From positions 27,026 to 91,025 of the forward strand of contig RWJK01001941.1 in assembly GCA_004335835.1 (NCBI GenBank): a DNA stretch of 64,000 nt, given 5' to 3'. Positions 24,420 through 35,875 of this stretch are shown piece by piece (within the stretch, counting starts at the first letter, position 1; the number at the start of each line of letters is the position of its first letter). Origin of the DNA: Scenedesmus sp. ARA3. Its lineage: Eukaryota > Chlorophyta > Chlorophyceae > Sphaeropleales > Scenedesmaceae. The notes under the pieces were generated by a model. That model searched no databases, had not been told where the DNA came from, and saw only the letters and a program-made list of their open reading frames with translations. The translations under genes were made by a program, and so were the position numbers.

Positions 24420-25708
24420 TGCGGCCAAGCTACAAACTGAAGCAAATAAATCATCATGTCAGACAGCCCATGTCCGCTGAAAGCGCTCACACAGCCCGGC
24501 TGTGCTGCTTGAAGAACACAATACTCCGCAGGACGACACCCAATCCTCAGAAAGGTTGCTAATGCTCAAAAGATGCTGAGAAGCAACCGAATCCAGTTCT
24601 AAAATGCCAGCAGCTGCATCCCTGGGGTGTTCCACGGCCCACCAACAAGACGCCTGTGTGGCCCCTTCTCACCTTGTCGGCCCACACATGATCTTAGTGC
24701 TCCTACTCAACTACGTCTCCTTTGCTGCAGGGCCGTAGCTCTACAAGAGAATGGTATAAAAAAATTGCGCACTCGCATCACATACTCGCGAATTTCATTT
24801 GTCTGACTAAATTAACAAATCGTTACCAAACGTGACGCAAGTTGATCAACGCGATAGGGCGATATAGGACGTCGTTGGAGGATGAGAGAGTGCTAGGTGA
24901 TTATGAGGTTTTGTGCGTTGTCTGAGTGATAATAGCATCATCGTTTCTGATCATTATCAAAGGTTGTGAACAAACGAACGTGCTTGAAGGTATTTAGGGT
25001 TGGCCGCTGGCAAGGCTCAACAGAGTGCCACGTCAGGGCGGGGCGCGGCATGGCCCTGTTCCCTCCTCGGCAAGCCACTGTCGCTTCTCAAAAATCGATC
25101 CAGCGTGCTTGAAGCATCACGATGAAGCCTGTGAAGAGAATCCAGCGTCAGCATGTCTGTTGTACAGCGTGGCATGCTGTGATCAGGAGCTGGCTGAACA
25201 TGAAGCCTCAGGCCAGGCTTGCACTGTCAGCATGCATGCCATATGGCCTGCTGTCAGCCTCCGGGGGGCCGGATCAGCAGCAGCAGCCTTGACAGCAACC
25301 CTTAGTTGTTTATTCAGCTGCATACGGGTGTCTTGTATGCTGGTTGAGAGCAAACCCGCAACCTGGCCTTTTCACAAACCAAGCATGCGGCATGCACATG
25401 CTGCAACGTGTGTCCATCAACCATCATGATGATCTTGCTTTGTCTTTTGCACCACGTGGCTAGTGAAGTTCGTTGCACAAATGTGTGATGTCAAGCATGG
25501 GGCGCAGCAGAAACAGCATAAAGGCAGCTAGACTCAGTCTAGCAGGGTGCTGCCTGATCAACGCCAGAGGCTAATAATAATAATAATGATAATAGTCTTC
25601 TTGTAAGCCATACCTTGTCATCGGCATCGGCAACCGCGCCCCGTACGGAGCGGAAACTACGACTATTATCTTGCCTCTCTATTGGTGAGGGGTAGACCAC
25701 CCAGAGGC

Positions 25709-26074
25709 TGTAAAATGACGAATTCTAGACAAAGGGAGGATGCCGAACGGCACGCTGGTCATGCACAGCTGCGCACCTTCAAGCAATGCTGAGCCAGACG
25801 ACCCCCGCCAAAGTCTCCTGGCACTCCGAGTGGTGAGCTGCTCATGTAGGCAAGGCTGCCCGGCACCATAGCATCATGCGAAGTTCTCACCTGTAGGCAC
25901 AGAGAAGGTTACAGGGCAGGGTCGATAGGGGTCCAATGGCGGGACCACCTGTGACCCCTGCCCCCCTGGCCCCCGCACGCTGTTGACACAGCCATTACAT
26001 ACACGGGTAACAAACAAATTACATACACAGCCATTACATGCATCCCGGCTTTGTCTAGAATTCGTCATTTTACA
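25709..26074. mobile_element. 366-bp element bounded by 26-bp perfect inverted repeats (MITE-like)
   Basis: Bases 25709-25734 (starting TGTAAAATGACGAATTC) are the exact reverse complement of 26049-26074. The inside has no coding frame. Near the right end CAGCCATTACAT occurs twice, and a GC-rich imperfect hairpin lies at about 25911-25980. I see no target-site duplication in the flanks, so an old insertion or a simple foldback are both possible. Confidence 0.6.
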
Positions 26075-26292
26075 TGTGGATTCGTTCTTAGACATGTGAC
26101 GCTCACACAAGGGTTGCTTTTAACAAATCACACTTTGCTTGCAAGCTTGCAATCAAAGCGATTGGATCGGTCTGTGTACATAGTTGCACTGCCGGGAAGC
26201 ACACTTTGCAGCACTGCTGCTGGCCACTGCGACAGCAGGCCTGCATAGCTGCTTTACGCACCCAGTTAGGCAGGGTCTTGTCAGTTGGCATA

Positions 26293-26430
<138 letters not shown>

Positions 26431-26886
26431 TGACGTTGTTACAGTTGTCGCCTGGCTCAGCCTCTGCTGCTCATCAGAAGCATGCCCAACACCAGAACTA
26501 TAGGTGCGTGACCAGTCCACAGACACCAACCTGCACAGCTGGCCATGTGCTGGGCATATCCCAAACTGTATGATCAGCATGCGACCACAACTTATGAACA
26601 ACATCAACAGCAACAGCAACGTGGGGGGACACTCTACCACTGCACCCTGCTGGGGCCAAGCGGCTACTGCGCAACGCAGCTCAACAATGTGACTCTTCAA
26701 AATTCAGTGATTCCTGCAGCAGGGCACGCACACGCAATCTGTGCTGCATATGCATGCGCCTGCTGGGCAGGTCAGGAAAAGCAGAGCCCTCTGTGGCAGC
26801 CTACAGCACTCACTGCCATGCAAAGGCAGGCAGGAAAACTGCAAGGCGCCAACCGGCATGTGTTAATATTCAAACATGCACCTGTA

Positions 26887-26911
26887 TGTGTGTGTGTGTG
26901 TGTGTGTGTGT
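26887..26911. repeat. (GT)n microsatellite
   Basis: About twelve GT units. Confidence 0.95.
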
Positions 26912-27048
26912 AGCCACACACGAGAGCTGGTGCCGTCAACTATTCAACTTGCCCTCAACAGAGCTGGGCATGAATCGTCCCAGGCTAAAGCTGATCTGAT
27001 AACAACCACCGCCAACACGGCTAGCTAGGGTGTACCTGTGATATCATC

Positions 27049-27234
27049 ATGCCATATCATATTGTATCATTTGTATGGCTGCGGCGGCACCGCAACAAGC
27101 GGGCGGCCTCAGCCAGAATAAGTAAGGCAACTCTAATGACCATCGCGCTATGCATGGTGACTATGCAAGCAATAACATGCAACGCGTACAACATACCGCC
27201 TGAATTTCTATTCGAACCTATGCACGAAGATTAG
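27049..27234 (+). CDS. Possible 61-aa small secreted or membrane peptide
   Basis: An ATG-started frame contains a hydrophobic stretch (MTIALCMVTMQAITCNA) followed by a short polar tail (YNIPPEFLFEPMHED), which looks like a signal peptide. There is no homology I recognise, and a chance frame is quite possible. Confidence 0.15.
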   Translation: MPYHIVSFVWLRRHRNKRAASARISKATLMTIALCMVTMQAITCNAYNIPPEFLFEPMHED

Positions 27235-27281
27235 TGTACAAAAAGCGGTATACAGCCCCCGGGCAGTCGCCAGCCGGGGTG

Positions 27282-29100
27282 TTAGGCGCCATCCCTACCC
27301 CCGACAACAACTGAGATCATGCGGCCGTATAGTCCCCCTAACGCCTCTGCAGCACTGGCCAGCCGGCAAGCAGCAGCCGCAACCCAGCAACACCATGCAC
27401 GATGTTGCGGCTGCTGCACAACACCACCAGCCACAACTGCGCAGCATATGGATGCTGCTGCTGCTGCTGCTGCACACACCAAAAACGCCTCATGAGGGCA
27501 GAAGCTGTGCTGCACGCGTCTCCTGCAAGCAGCCGGCCAGGGCATCTGCTCTGTTTGCACCAGGGCAGCAGCTCCACTAAGCCAGCACTGCAGGGCTGCT
27601 GCACCGTGCATTGCAGCGGCAAGCAAGTCAGGGTTGTGGGGCGCCACTGAGGCACCTGTTGTTGTTCTCGCCACTGCACCACCTGCTGTGACGTGCGCAT
27701 GCCAAGCAGCCATGCAGGCCAGCCGCAGCGCACTTTGCCTGCACACCGCCGAGTCAAACTGTGCAATGTATCTGAGAACTCGACTGCCTGACACACTCAC
27801 GGAAAACTTGGCAGCCCCAAATCTGCCCGCACAGCATCATGCGGCGGCGGCTCACGGCATGATGTTGTAACATGTAACATGTAACATGCCGGCCGCACGC
27901 CTGAATGGTGATGGAAATGTTGCGTCATTTGGTGTGCGGTACGCGCTGCTGCAGTGCATGGACAACCGGCACACGGAAGTTCTGGGGAGCTAGCTGCAAA
28001 AACCCCGGCAGGGCCTGACAAATCAGGCCGACAATCAATGTGTACCAGTAATAAACGCACAGGACGCCTCCTCCTTGCGGCGCAATCAGCCAAAGGCTGT
28101 CCACCACATGCACATGCACCTGCTGTGCATGCAAGCACAGGCTGATACTGTGCTGCCTGCATGCACCGATGCCGCCAACCAAGCACACACAGAAACACAC
28201 GCGCACATCACAACCAGCAACAAGAGTTGACTGTAACAGCTAGCCTCATCACACACGAGTGACGCCAAGACGCCCTGCAGAATGAGCAGGTGCGAGCTGG
28301 CTTTTGCTGCAGGACAATACGCAGCAGATGCACAGGAGCGCTCTTTGCAAACCGAAACTACTACACGCAACACAACCCGACATGTCACATGACAAACGCC
28401 GTGTGTCAGAAGACATCCAGCGGCGCCAGCTACTGCCAACTTCCAACTGAGAATAAGGCAACATACCTACCAAACTACTACTACTGCAAAGGGCTCCTCT
28501 GCGAGTGCAGCAGTCCTGCTGCTCGTTCTGCAAACCCTGAACCCTGCCCATCACTTGTGCACACACTCGCAATGGGGACATGCTGGCTCACACCAGACAT
28601 GGAGACGGCGCCAGCTGCCAGCTTTCTCAGCAATGGAAGTTGTGTTGTGGTGAAGCGGAGCAGCTGTTGCAGCTGGACTCCCCTACGTGCACACATGACC
28701 AACACAGACCGCTCTCTGAAACCAGCCACTGCTGCCAAGTGCTGCTGCACGGTACAAAGCGCAGCGGAGGTTCTCAACAAGGTGCAGGCACGTCCTAATG
28801 CTTTGGGCAATTGCCCGACTGCAACAGGGGTGCATGGCCCAGCGGAAAACTCACTGCAACGCCGCACGGCTCGCTGCAGCGATCAACTTGATGGTTGTCG
28901 CCCAGTGCAGCAGCACGCAGCAACAGCAGCTGTGCAAGCACCATCATCTCTGCTCTCGTGCCCTCGCCTAGGCTGTATGCTCGCACCACCAGCACAACCA
29001 GAGGATGGTGCATCAGACCACGCCAGACCGCATGCATCACTGCTGTTGCTGTTCTGATAGAACCGCCCCGGCCCCCTAACCCAGTCACCCCTTCAAGCAT
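27282..29100 (-). CDS. Unassigned multi-exon gene with hydrophobic segments
   Basis: Exon-like blocks on the minus strand start at an ATG (29100). 29100-28855 contains LVVLVVRAYSLGEGTRAEMM and MVLAQLLLLRAAALG, with donor GTGAGT. 28756-28605 contains RERSVLVMCARRGVQLQQLL, with acceptor CCGTGCAG and donor GTGTGAG. About 28250-28300 contains SSHLLILQGVLASL. About 27930-28070 contains VYYWYTLIVGLICQALPGFL. A block at 27282-27790 is Ala-rich and hydrophobic and ends GRMISVVVGGRDGA. Several segments could span a membrane. I recognise no family. The exact splicing is not resolved, and this could be two genes. Confidence 0.3.
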
Positions 29101-29624
29101 CTGCTGCTGTTATGTCAGTATGCACACTAACTGTCTGCTTTGTCAAAGAACGCAGCCACCAAAACACAGAACGGTCAAGCCCCAGCCCTTACTCATCCTT
29201 CCTCAGCAGCAGCACCATGCATGCGCACACAGAGCAGCAGCACAGCGTACGAGTGCTAGCAGCAGCAGCAGCAGCACTGTGCACAGGCATCTTTCAAACC
29301 TGTTTGAATTCGCCATCAAGGCATAAACCGCAGCAACACAATGCAGGCAGGCATGCGCCAAAAACCTGCGACGATCGAATGCGCTCACTTGCTGCCGTTT
29401 TGCAATCAGCAGAATACCGCCAGGAAGAGCAGCACTGTGCATACAACACCAGCAGCAGCAGCAGCTTCATTGCCCAGCCTGCTTGGCTGCGACACACATT
29501 GCAGGCGCGCTGTAGCTGCTGCTGCACACACCAATGCACTGCAAATCAGCAGCCATCAACCAGCCCAGAGCTGCTGCCGATTTCCGGCCTGCTGAGCCCT
29601 GCAGTCCGGGCATCTGCCGCTGCC

Positions 29625-32600
29625 TCACCGCATGGCTGTGACTGTCGCAGCCTCCATGCTGCTGCTGCTGCTGCCAGTGCCCAGGCTCGCTGTCAGTGCT
29701 GCCAGCCGCCGGTCAGCCGCCAGCATCCTCGGATCAGTCGGATCTTCCACCCAGTGATCCATCTCAGAAGAGTGAGCCAGCGCCGCCATCACACTTTGCA
29801 GCGCCTGCCAGCGTGCATACTCCTCTGGGCCGGCCCCAGCACGAGGAGGCGGCACATACACTTGCGGCTGCGGCGGCTCCTGCTGCTGCTGCTGCTGCTC
29901 CTGCTGGCCTCCAGACCATGGGTCCTGGTGGGCTTGATGCTGCTGCCCTGATGAGGGAGAGAAGCGAGGCTTGTCTGTCCAGTGCTGCATCACACTAGGA
30001 TCATGCTGCTGCACGCTCGGATCGCGGATGCTGGCAGCAGCCTCCCTGCTGCTGCTGAGGTCCATGCTGCTGCTGCTGCTGCCCTGCTGCTCCATCATGC
30101 TGTAGTAGCTGCGGGCCGCCATTGCCGAGGATGCATTGTCGATATCATCCGCGCTGCTGCTGCTGCCGCCAAACCTCGGGCTATCTGTGTGCACCGCCAC
30201 GCCAGTTGCACCAGCAGGCACCGAGGAATAGGGAGTGCTGCGCCAGCTAGCGCCTCTGCCGTAAGGTGCCTTAGACTTGGTGGTCCTCTTGACAGCCTTG
30301 CTCCAGGTGTCAAGTACCAGCACGCCGCGGCGGCGGCCGTTGTTGCCCTGCGCCACTGGCACCTCCATTCCCAGGTTGTCTCCTGGCTGCCACTTGTCAA
30401 CTGAGGTGTCGCTGTTGCGCACCACGTACTTGTACTCGACCAGCTCCCTGCAGGATATGACAGTTACAGTAACAGCCGGCAAGTCAGTAATGTAACAGTC
30501 ACCTGGCCACAGGGGTGTCGCCATTTGCACGGCGTTCAACTACTCATCAAGCTGCCTGAGAGGAAGCAATATGACGGACAGCAAGCTGCTGGCAGTTGCA
30601 GTGAGCCCGCGGGCAGCTTCATGTCGGCCTCTTACGTGCATTATACATTGCAGGAACAAAAAAACAAACAGTCAAACTGCACTAAAGGTCAGAAAGCCAA
30701 CTCACCCTGCGGGCAGCTCCACGCTGGCCTCCCACACGTTGCCCTCCTGCCACGTCAGGCGCTGCCACAAACTCTACCCGAGCCACATGCCCACCTAGAC
30801 CACACATTTAAACCCAAATTACCAACTCACCCTGCAGGCAGCTCCACGCTGGCCTCCCACACGTTGCCCTCCTGCCACGTCAGCCGCACCGCATTGTGCA
30901 AACATAAGCAGACACAACACAAGATACCAAAAAACATCGCAAACCAGGCTCACCCTGCAGGCAGCTCCACGCTGGCCTCCCACACGTTGCCCTCCTGCCA
31001 GGTCAGCCGCACCGCATTGTCCACGTTCCAGGCCCCCAGGCTGGCACAGCTGCCCACTACCAGCAGGTGCTGGCCCCACTCCACCTGGAGACGGATGTTG
31101 AAGCGCACAGGCGTGCCAGCAGCCAGGATGCGCTTGACCTGCGGCAAGTGAGGCAGCACGTGACAAAGCAGTGTGTCAGTGATGGTAGGCAGAGTCTTTG
31201 GTTGCTGTTGAAGTGCACGGGCGAGCCGCCAGCAACGATGCGCTTGACCTGTAACAATCTGCAGCCTTCACACCTGCTTGCTCTTGTTCCAGGAATCCTC
31301 CACATCCAGGGCCAGGGCCTCAGCACAGCCCCCGGGCGGCTCCAGGCTCATATTACTACAAACCATCCATCTCGAAGCGCTGCAAACACCTGTCACATAG
31401 ACATATAAAAAGAACAGCTGTCACACAGACATGATCATAAAAAGAAGAACAAAAACCCACCTGCTTGCTCTTGTTCCAGCTGTCCTCCACGTCAAGGGCC
31501 AGGGCCTCAGCAGGGCCCCCGGGCAGCTCCAGGGACACGTTGTCTCCCTCCTGCCAGCGCACCACGCTGCCATCCGCGTTGCGCACCACATACTTGTACT
31601 GGATGTGCGCGCTGCACGTGGCAACAGTATGGCAACAGATGTTGTCAGAAAGAAAAGCGGAGAAGCGGAGACGTGGGGTAGCTGTGCGTGCTGTGATGAG
31701 GCAGAAACTAAAAATGCATGCTGCACATATGCAGCAGCACCCGTGAACGCCAATGAATCAGCCCACGCAGCCGGCCAGATGCCAGTCACAAAACAAAGCC
31801 ACTCGTGCTACATGTATGCACCAATTGTTGCTGAGGCTTGATCAGTGTTCTGATGATGACGATTGCAAAACATTGGCAGCTCACCCTGCAGGCAGCTCCA
31901 CGGACCCCTGCCAGATGTGCCCGGGGCTCCATGCCAGGCGTACACCAGCCAGCACGTCCCAGTCACCCCAAACTCAAATGCGCACGCAGTGCAACTCCAC
32001 AACACAGCTGTCGTGCTGCGCCTCACTCCGCGATCAGCTCCTCGAGCCTTATCAGATGCAACACACCAACATGCAGCCAGCCCGTCATCCTGCAAATGCA
32101 CACAAATTGCGTTTGAATGGGTGCAATGAGAAACTCACCCTGCAGGCAGCTCCACTGATCCCTGCCAGATGTGTCCTGGGGACCATGCCAGACGTACACC
32201 AGCCAGCACATCCCAGTCGCCCAGCGCTGCGCAGTTTCCCACCAGGTACACCTCCTGGCCCCAGTCGGTCTTGTAGCGCACATGGAACTGCAGCAGGTTC
32301 AGGAGCACAGGGTGGCATGTGGTTTAGAAGGTTGGCACAGCGAATGCACCGGGCGGTGACGGCTGCGATAGAACAGTCTGAGTTGTCTTGCAAGCTGTGA
32401 GTTTGCAGGAGAGTGGCTCAGCGCTCTGCTGCAGGCTGCCCTGCATGCAAGTATATGTGTGCTGGTATTGTATGCATACGTGCATTGTGCATTATGCGCA
32501 ATGCGTGGCTGCTGCCGCCGCACCTTGACTGAGCGTGTGCTAGAGTAGAGGCTCCTGCCACTCTTCAGCTTGAACCGCTTCAGCCCTGCGTCAGCTAAAA

Positions 32601-32972
32601 CCTACGCGTCAGCTTTGTGCCTAAAGATTGCGGCTTTTTAGGGTTATTTTGCTGCAATGCGGCTGCACAGGTGCGGCAGGCAGTGCCGGCTGCCACCCTG
32701 CGCTGCCGTTGTTGACATAACTCAGAGCAACTTGGCAAGGCAGGCCTGCCTGCTTGGTTTGCACTTTCAGCTGCTAATGAGGCGGGCGTATCAGCAGGCA
32801 TGCTGATGGTGCGGTACCCGCGCAGTGCTGCTGAATTGCTAGCTGCTGCTGGCTGTCCTGCAAGCACTGCGCCCCACCTGCTGCTGCAGCGCTGTGGCCG
32901 TTGCCGTTGTGGCGTGACTGCTGCTCCTGCTGCTGCTGAGTCTTCTGCAGGGCATAAATCAGGTCCCAGCAC
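29625..32972 (-). CDS. Protein with two tandem CBM20 starch-binding domains
   Basis: Exons 32603-32528, 32287-32139, 31611-31461, 31138-30954 and 30447-29625 join in phase. CBM20-1 spans FHVRYKTDWGQEVYLVGNC, LGDWDV, WSPGHIWQGSVELPAG and HIQYKYVVRNADGSVVRW. CBM20-2 spans VRFNIRLQVEWGQHLLVVGS, LGAWNV, WQEGNVWEASVELPAG and VEYKYVVRNSDTSVDKW. These follow the family pattern WGQ, LG-W, W-G--W---V-LP-G, -EYKYV, with the sugar-binding Trp residues kept. A 270-aa Ser/Gln-rich, probably disordered C-terminus follows the second domain. Two tandem CBM20s occur in DPE2, but its GH77 domain is absent here. A role at starch granules is inferred. The first exon is unresolved: an open frame at 32595-32972 has a Ser/Ala/Arg-rich, transit-like composition, with an in-frame Met near 32802. 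Confidence 0.8.
30603..30900 (-). repeat. Three donor-side copies of CBM20 exon 5
   Basis: Copies near 30835-30895, 30706-30770 and 30603-30640 repeat RLTWQEGNVWEASVELPAG and the GTGAG donor. They become shorter and more diverged with distance from the intact exon (31138-30954). All lie downstream of it. Confidence 0.9.
31205..31352 (-). repeat. Acceptor-side copy of CBM20 exon 5 and donor-side copy of exon 4
   Basis: 31205-31249 repeats the exon-5 start (VKRIVAGGSPVHFN) and lies upstream of exon 5. 31270-31352 repeats the exon-4 end (AEALALDVEDSWNKSKQ with donor) and lies downstream of exon 4 (31611-31461). Both sit in the same intron, each next to its parent side. Confidence 0.9.
31885..31968 (-). 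repeat. Donor-side copy of CBM20 exon 3
   Basis: It repeats DWDVLAGVRLAWSPGHIWQG to the GGGTGAG donor. It lies downstream of the intact exon 32287-32139. Confidence 0.9.
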
Positions 32973-32999
32973 GGCCTTAGCAGAAGATCAGCGGGCTAT

Positions 33000-35190
33000 G
33001 TGGGCGACACAGTGTCCACTGCTTGCAACCCTCACACGGCCTGCACATGTCCACACAACGGCACTGCTGTAGCCCCGCCGCACCTGGTAGCGCGGCATCG
33101 TGTTTGGTCCTCGTCGATAGTAGGCAGAGATCGCTACGCTCCTCCTGCCAGCAGGCAACGTGACAGCCATTTTCGGAGCAGGCCCATGAGGAGCACGGAG
33201 CCTGCTGAAGGTCTGCATCCTTGAAAGAGCTAATGATGGATCGGATTATGTTTGGATGTGGCGGACAGCGACAAGGACTGGAGTTTTCGGGTGTTCGCTT
33301 GGCCGAGACGTCGGAGAACTTCACATGCAGCAGTACAGATCACAGCACGCATTCGCGCACTTGATGATACCCTATTTCGGCTTCCTCATCCTGAAACTAG
33401 TTGGCCCCTGAGCGATCTGTAGGAGGTGCGTAGGAGGGATAACCAATCGTCTCCTACAATCACACCCGGTCGCACTTGCAGCTCAACTGAGATTACAGCT
33501 CCACAAAACAACATTTACAGGTGATCAAAGGTTCTTATGCGGTTTAAGTGGCTCCCTGACGTGTTGAAGGCGATGCGAGGATCATGCGTCCGCCGCAGAT
33601 GGGTGGGACCAGCGTAGTACGCAGTCGAACCTTATAAGTGTATTGCAATATAGTGTTGATAGGGGATGCTGTTCCTCAGGGTGGCTATGTCTGCTGGTCA
33701 CCTGCATTCCCAGGCCTATCAGCTGTGCCAGCTCAGCTGCAAGCAGTCAGGCATGGCCTTTCACTCCACGATGCATCATTGACAGTCCTCGATTACATTA
33801 GATTAAATGCTTGTCAGCCAGGTTCGAGGCCCTCAGCTGTGCATAAGCTACCTGCTATGCCAGCCTGGCAGGGCAGCAGCACTGCGTAGCTGAGCTAAGC
33901 AGCATGCACACTACTACAGTTTCCTTGCAGCAGCGGCGAGAGGACACACACTTGGAGGCATTTAAACACCAGAGCCTAACATGCATCTGCGAGCAATGCC
34001 GTTGTGGCAGACTTGTACCAGTGCAAGCCGCAAGTGAGACTCTCACCGGCCGGTGCGCCGGGCGCAGCTACTAGCTGTAGTGATAGCCGCTACTAGCTGC
34101 TGCCCAGGTCCCACTCTGCAAGTCACAATAAAGAGAGGCCATGGCATTGAAGAAAGCTGCATGCCATGTGCGCGCTGCTGCCACCAGGTGCACACAGACT
34201 GCTGCAGCTATCCATCAGCATGCTCGATGCTCAGTAACCAGGTTGTGACAACACGTCCCCATCATGCACAGCACGTGGCACCATGCCAGTGCCTGCTGGC
34301 CTGCAGTGCCTGCAGTGCTCACATTCAACATGCCTGCTCGACTCTGATTACGATCGCATACGCCGTGCACCAGCACCCAGCATCACTGCTGCAACAACTG
34401 CTGCAAAACAGTACACTGGAAGCAATACAGCGCTGCGCCGTCGGCCTGCATTGAACAGGTGCCGCATGTTGCCAGCCAGGGCTGCTGCTGCTGACAAGCT
34501 GCAGGGAAAAGAGATGCTGAGTACGAAGCTGAACCAACGAAATCTAACGATGGCAGCACCTGCAAACCAAGAGCCTTCAGGCATCAACTGCTCTGTCTGC
34601 ACAGCTGCTGCAAACACTTCTCACAACACAGAGCCGACGAATTCCTTTCGCGTGTACCAACATTGCCTAAGCCCACTGAACCCCAACCAGCTGCTACCCT
34701 ACCACTGCTGCATGCTGCTGCATGCTGCTTTAGTGCAAAGAAAGAGAAGTCCTGCGGCACAGCCCGCAGTTCACGCCTTGTGCGCTGCTGCAAACTGTGT
34801 GGCCACCGACTGGTCTGGTGTGCTGCTGCTGTCGCGCGGCAGCAGCTCGCATTGCGCGTAGTGCTGCAGGGGTCAAGCAGACAGGCAGCAGCAGGCAGTG
34901 CAGCACAGAGAAGGGCATCTCTCAATTCAGTTGCAAAGCCTGTGGAGGCTACCATGGGCAGACAAGTGATGCTGAACAGCGTGCAGCTGCTGCACCTCGA
35001 CCCTTCTTCCTATCCATCCTGCATGCCGTGTTGCGCCTCAAACTGCTCCCTGTTTGACCCTGCTTGAACCTGTTAGTTTGCCTGTCTGCACCGCAGCCAG
35101 GTTCATGCTGCATCTGTAACAATCACAAGGTCATGCTGCATCTGTACAATCACAAGGTGCTGCACAACCTCATTCGCCCTACTATGCTAG
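33000..35190. other. Region between the CBM20 gene start and the chorismate synthase end
   Basis: I see no exon I can defend. The right half is Cys/Ala-codon-rich noise in all frames. The left part (33000-33650) is plausibly the CBM20 promoter and 5' UTR. Confidence 0.4.
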
Positions 35191-35195
35191 AATGC

Positions 35196-35200
35196 TTACA
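35196..35200 (-). terminator. TGTAA polyadenylation-like signal for chorismate synthase
   Basis: TGTAA in the gene's sense, 135 nt past the read-through stop at 35335. It supports the gene ending here rather than continuing to a further exon. Confidence 0.45.
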
Positions 35201-35236
35201 TACATATGTAATCACTGTGATATCAACCCCGCACCT

Positions 35237-35290
35237 GCAGCAGCTGGTCGGCCAGCACCAGTGCCAACATGCTCACCCCCACACAGGCAC
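35237..35290 (-). repeat. Donor-side copy of chorismate synthase exon 6
   Basis: It repeats [13 protein letters not shown] (intact: [13 protein letters not shown]) and lies downstream of the intact exon. It may sit in the 3' UTR. Confidence 0.85.
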
Positions 35291-35334
35291 CGCAACCCTG
35301 AGGATCCACATCTATTTCAAACATTATATTTCAT

Positions 35335-35833
35335 TTATACTGTTATTTTACTGTTGCAATTACGATCATTGATACTAGCATCACACACCTGCAGCAGCTG
35401 GTCGGCCAGCACCAGCGCCACCATGCTTTCCACCATTGGAACAGCGCGCGGCACCACACACGGGTCGTGGCGGCCGCGCGCACGCAGCTCCGTCTCCTCG
35501 CCTGCACACGTTGGGCACATCACGGGCGCCAGCATACACAGAAACACTAGGTCAGCATACGCAGAAACACTAGGCTGGTAGTCTCAGAAACAATGCTGGA
35601 TGACTGCTGCTCGCGCGCCTGCCGCCAGAAACTACGTGACAGCTGACGGGCGCTGCTCACGCAGTGGTGCTGCACCTGCCCCTACAGCACTGACGTACGT
35701 ACATATGCGCTGGCTGTGCAGCAGAGGTTTGACCCACCTTCGCGCGTGACTGTCTGCTGCTTGATGCCGATGGTTGAGGTGGGCTTGAAGGCCACCTTGA
35801 TCACGATGTCCTCGCCATTGCTGATGCCGCCCT

Positions 35834-35875
<42 letters not shown>

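Noticed and set aside
28290..29057. Long + strand open frame of 255 codons opposite the unassigned membrane gene
   Set aside because: It has no domain or codon pattern, and the opposite strand shows donor/acceptor pairs with hydrophobic exons.
33770..33850. GGTTCGAGGCC, tRNA T-loop-like
   Set aside because: The flanking bases do not pair into a T stem, and no A box or cloverleaf can be drawn.
35237..35290. This segment as the true last exon of chorismate synthase
   Set aside because: It repeats LADQLLQ already present in the intact exon, so using it would duplicate the sequence. Read-through to 35335 with TGTAA downstream is simpler, though not proven.
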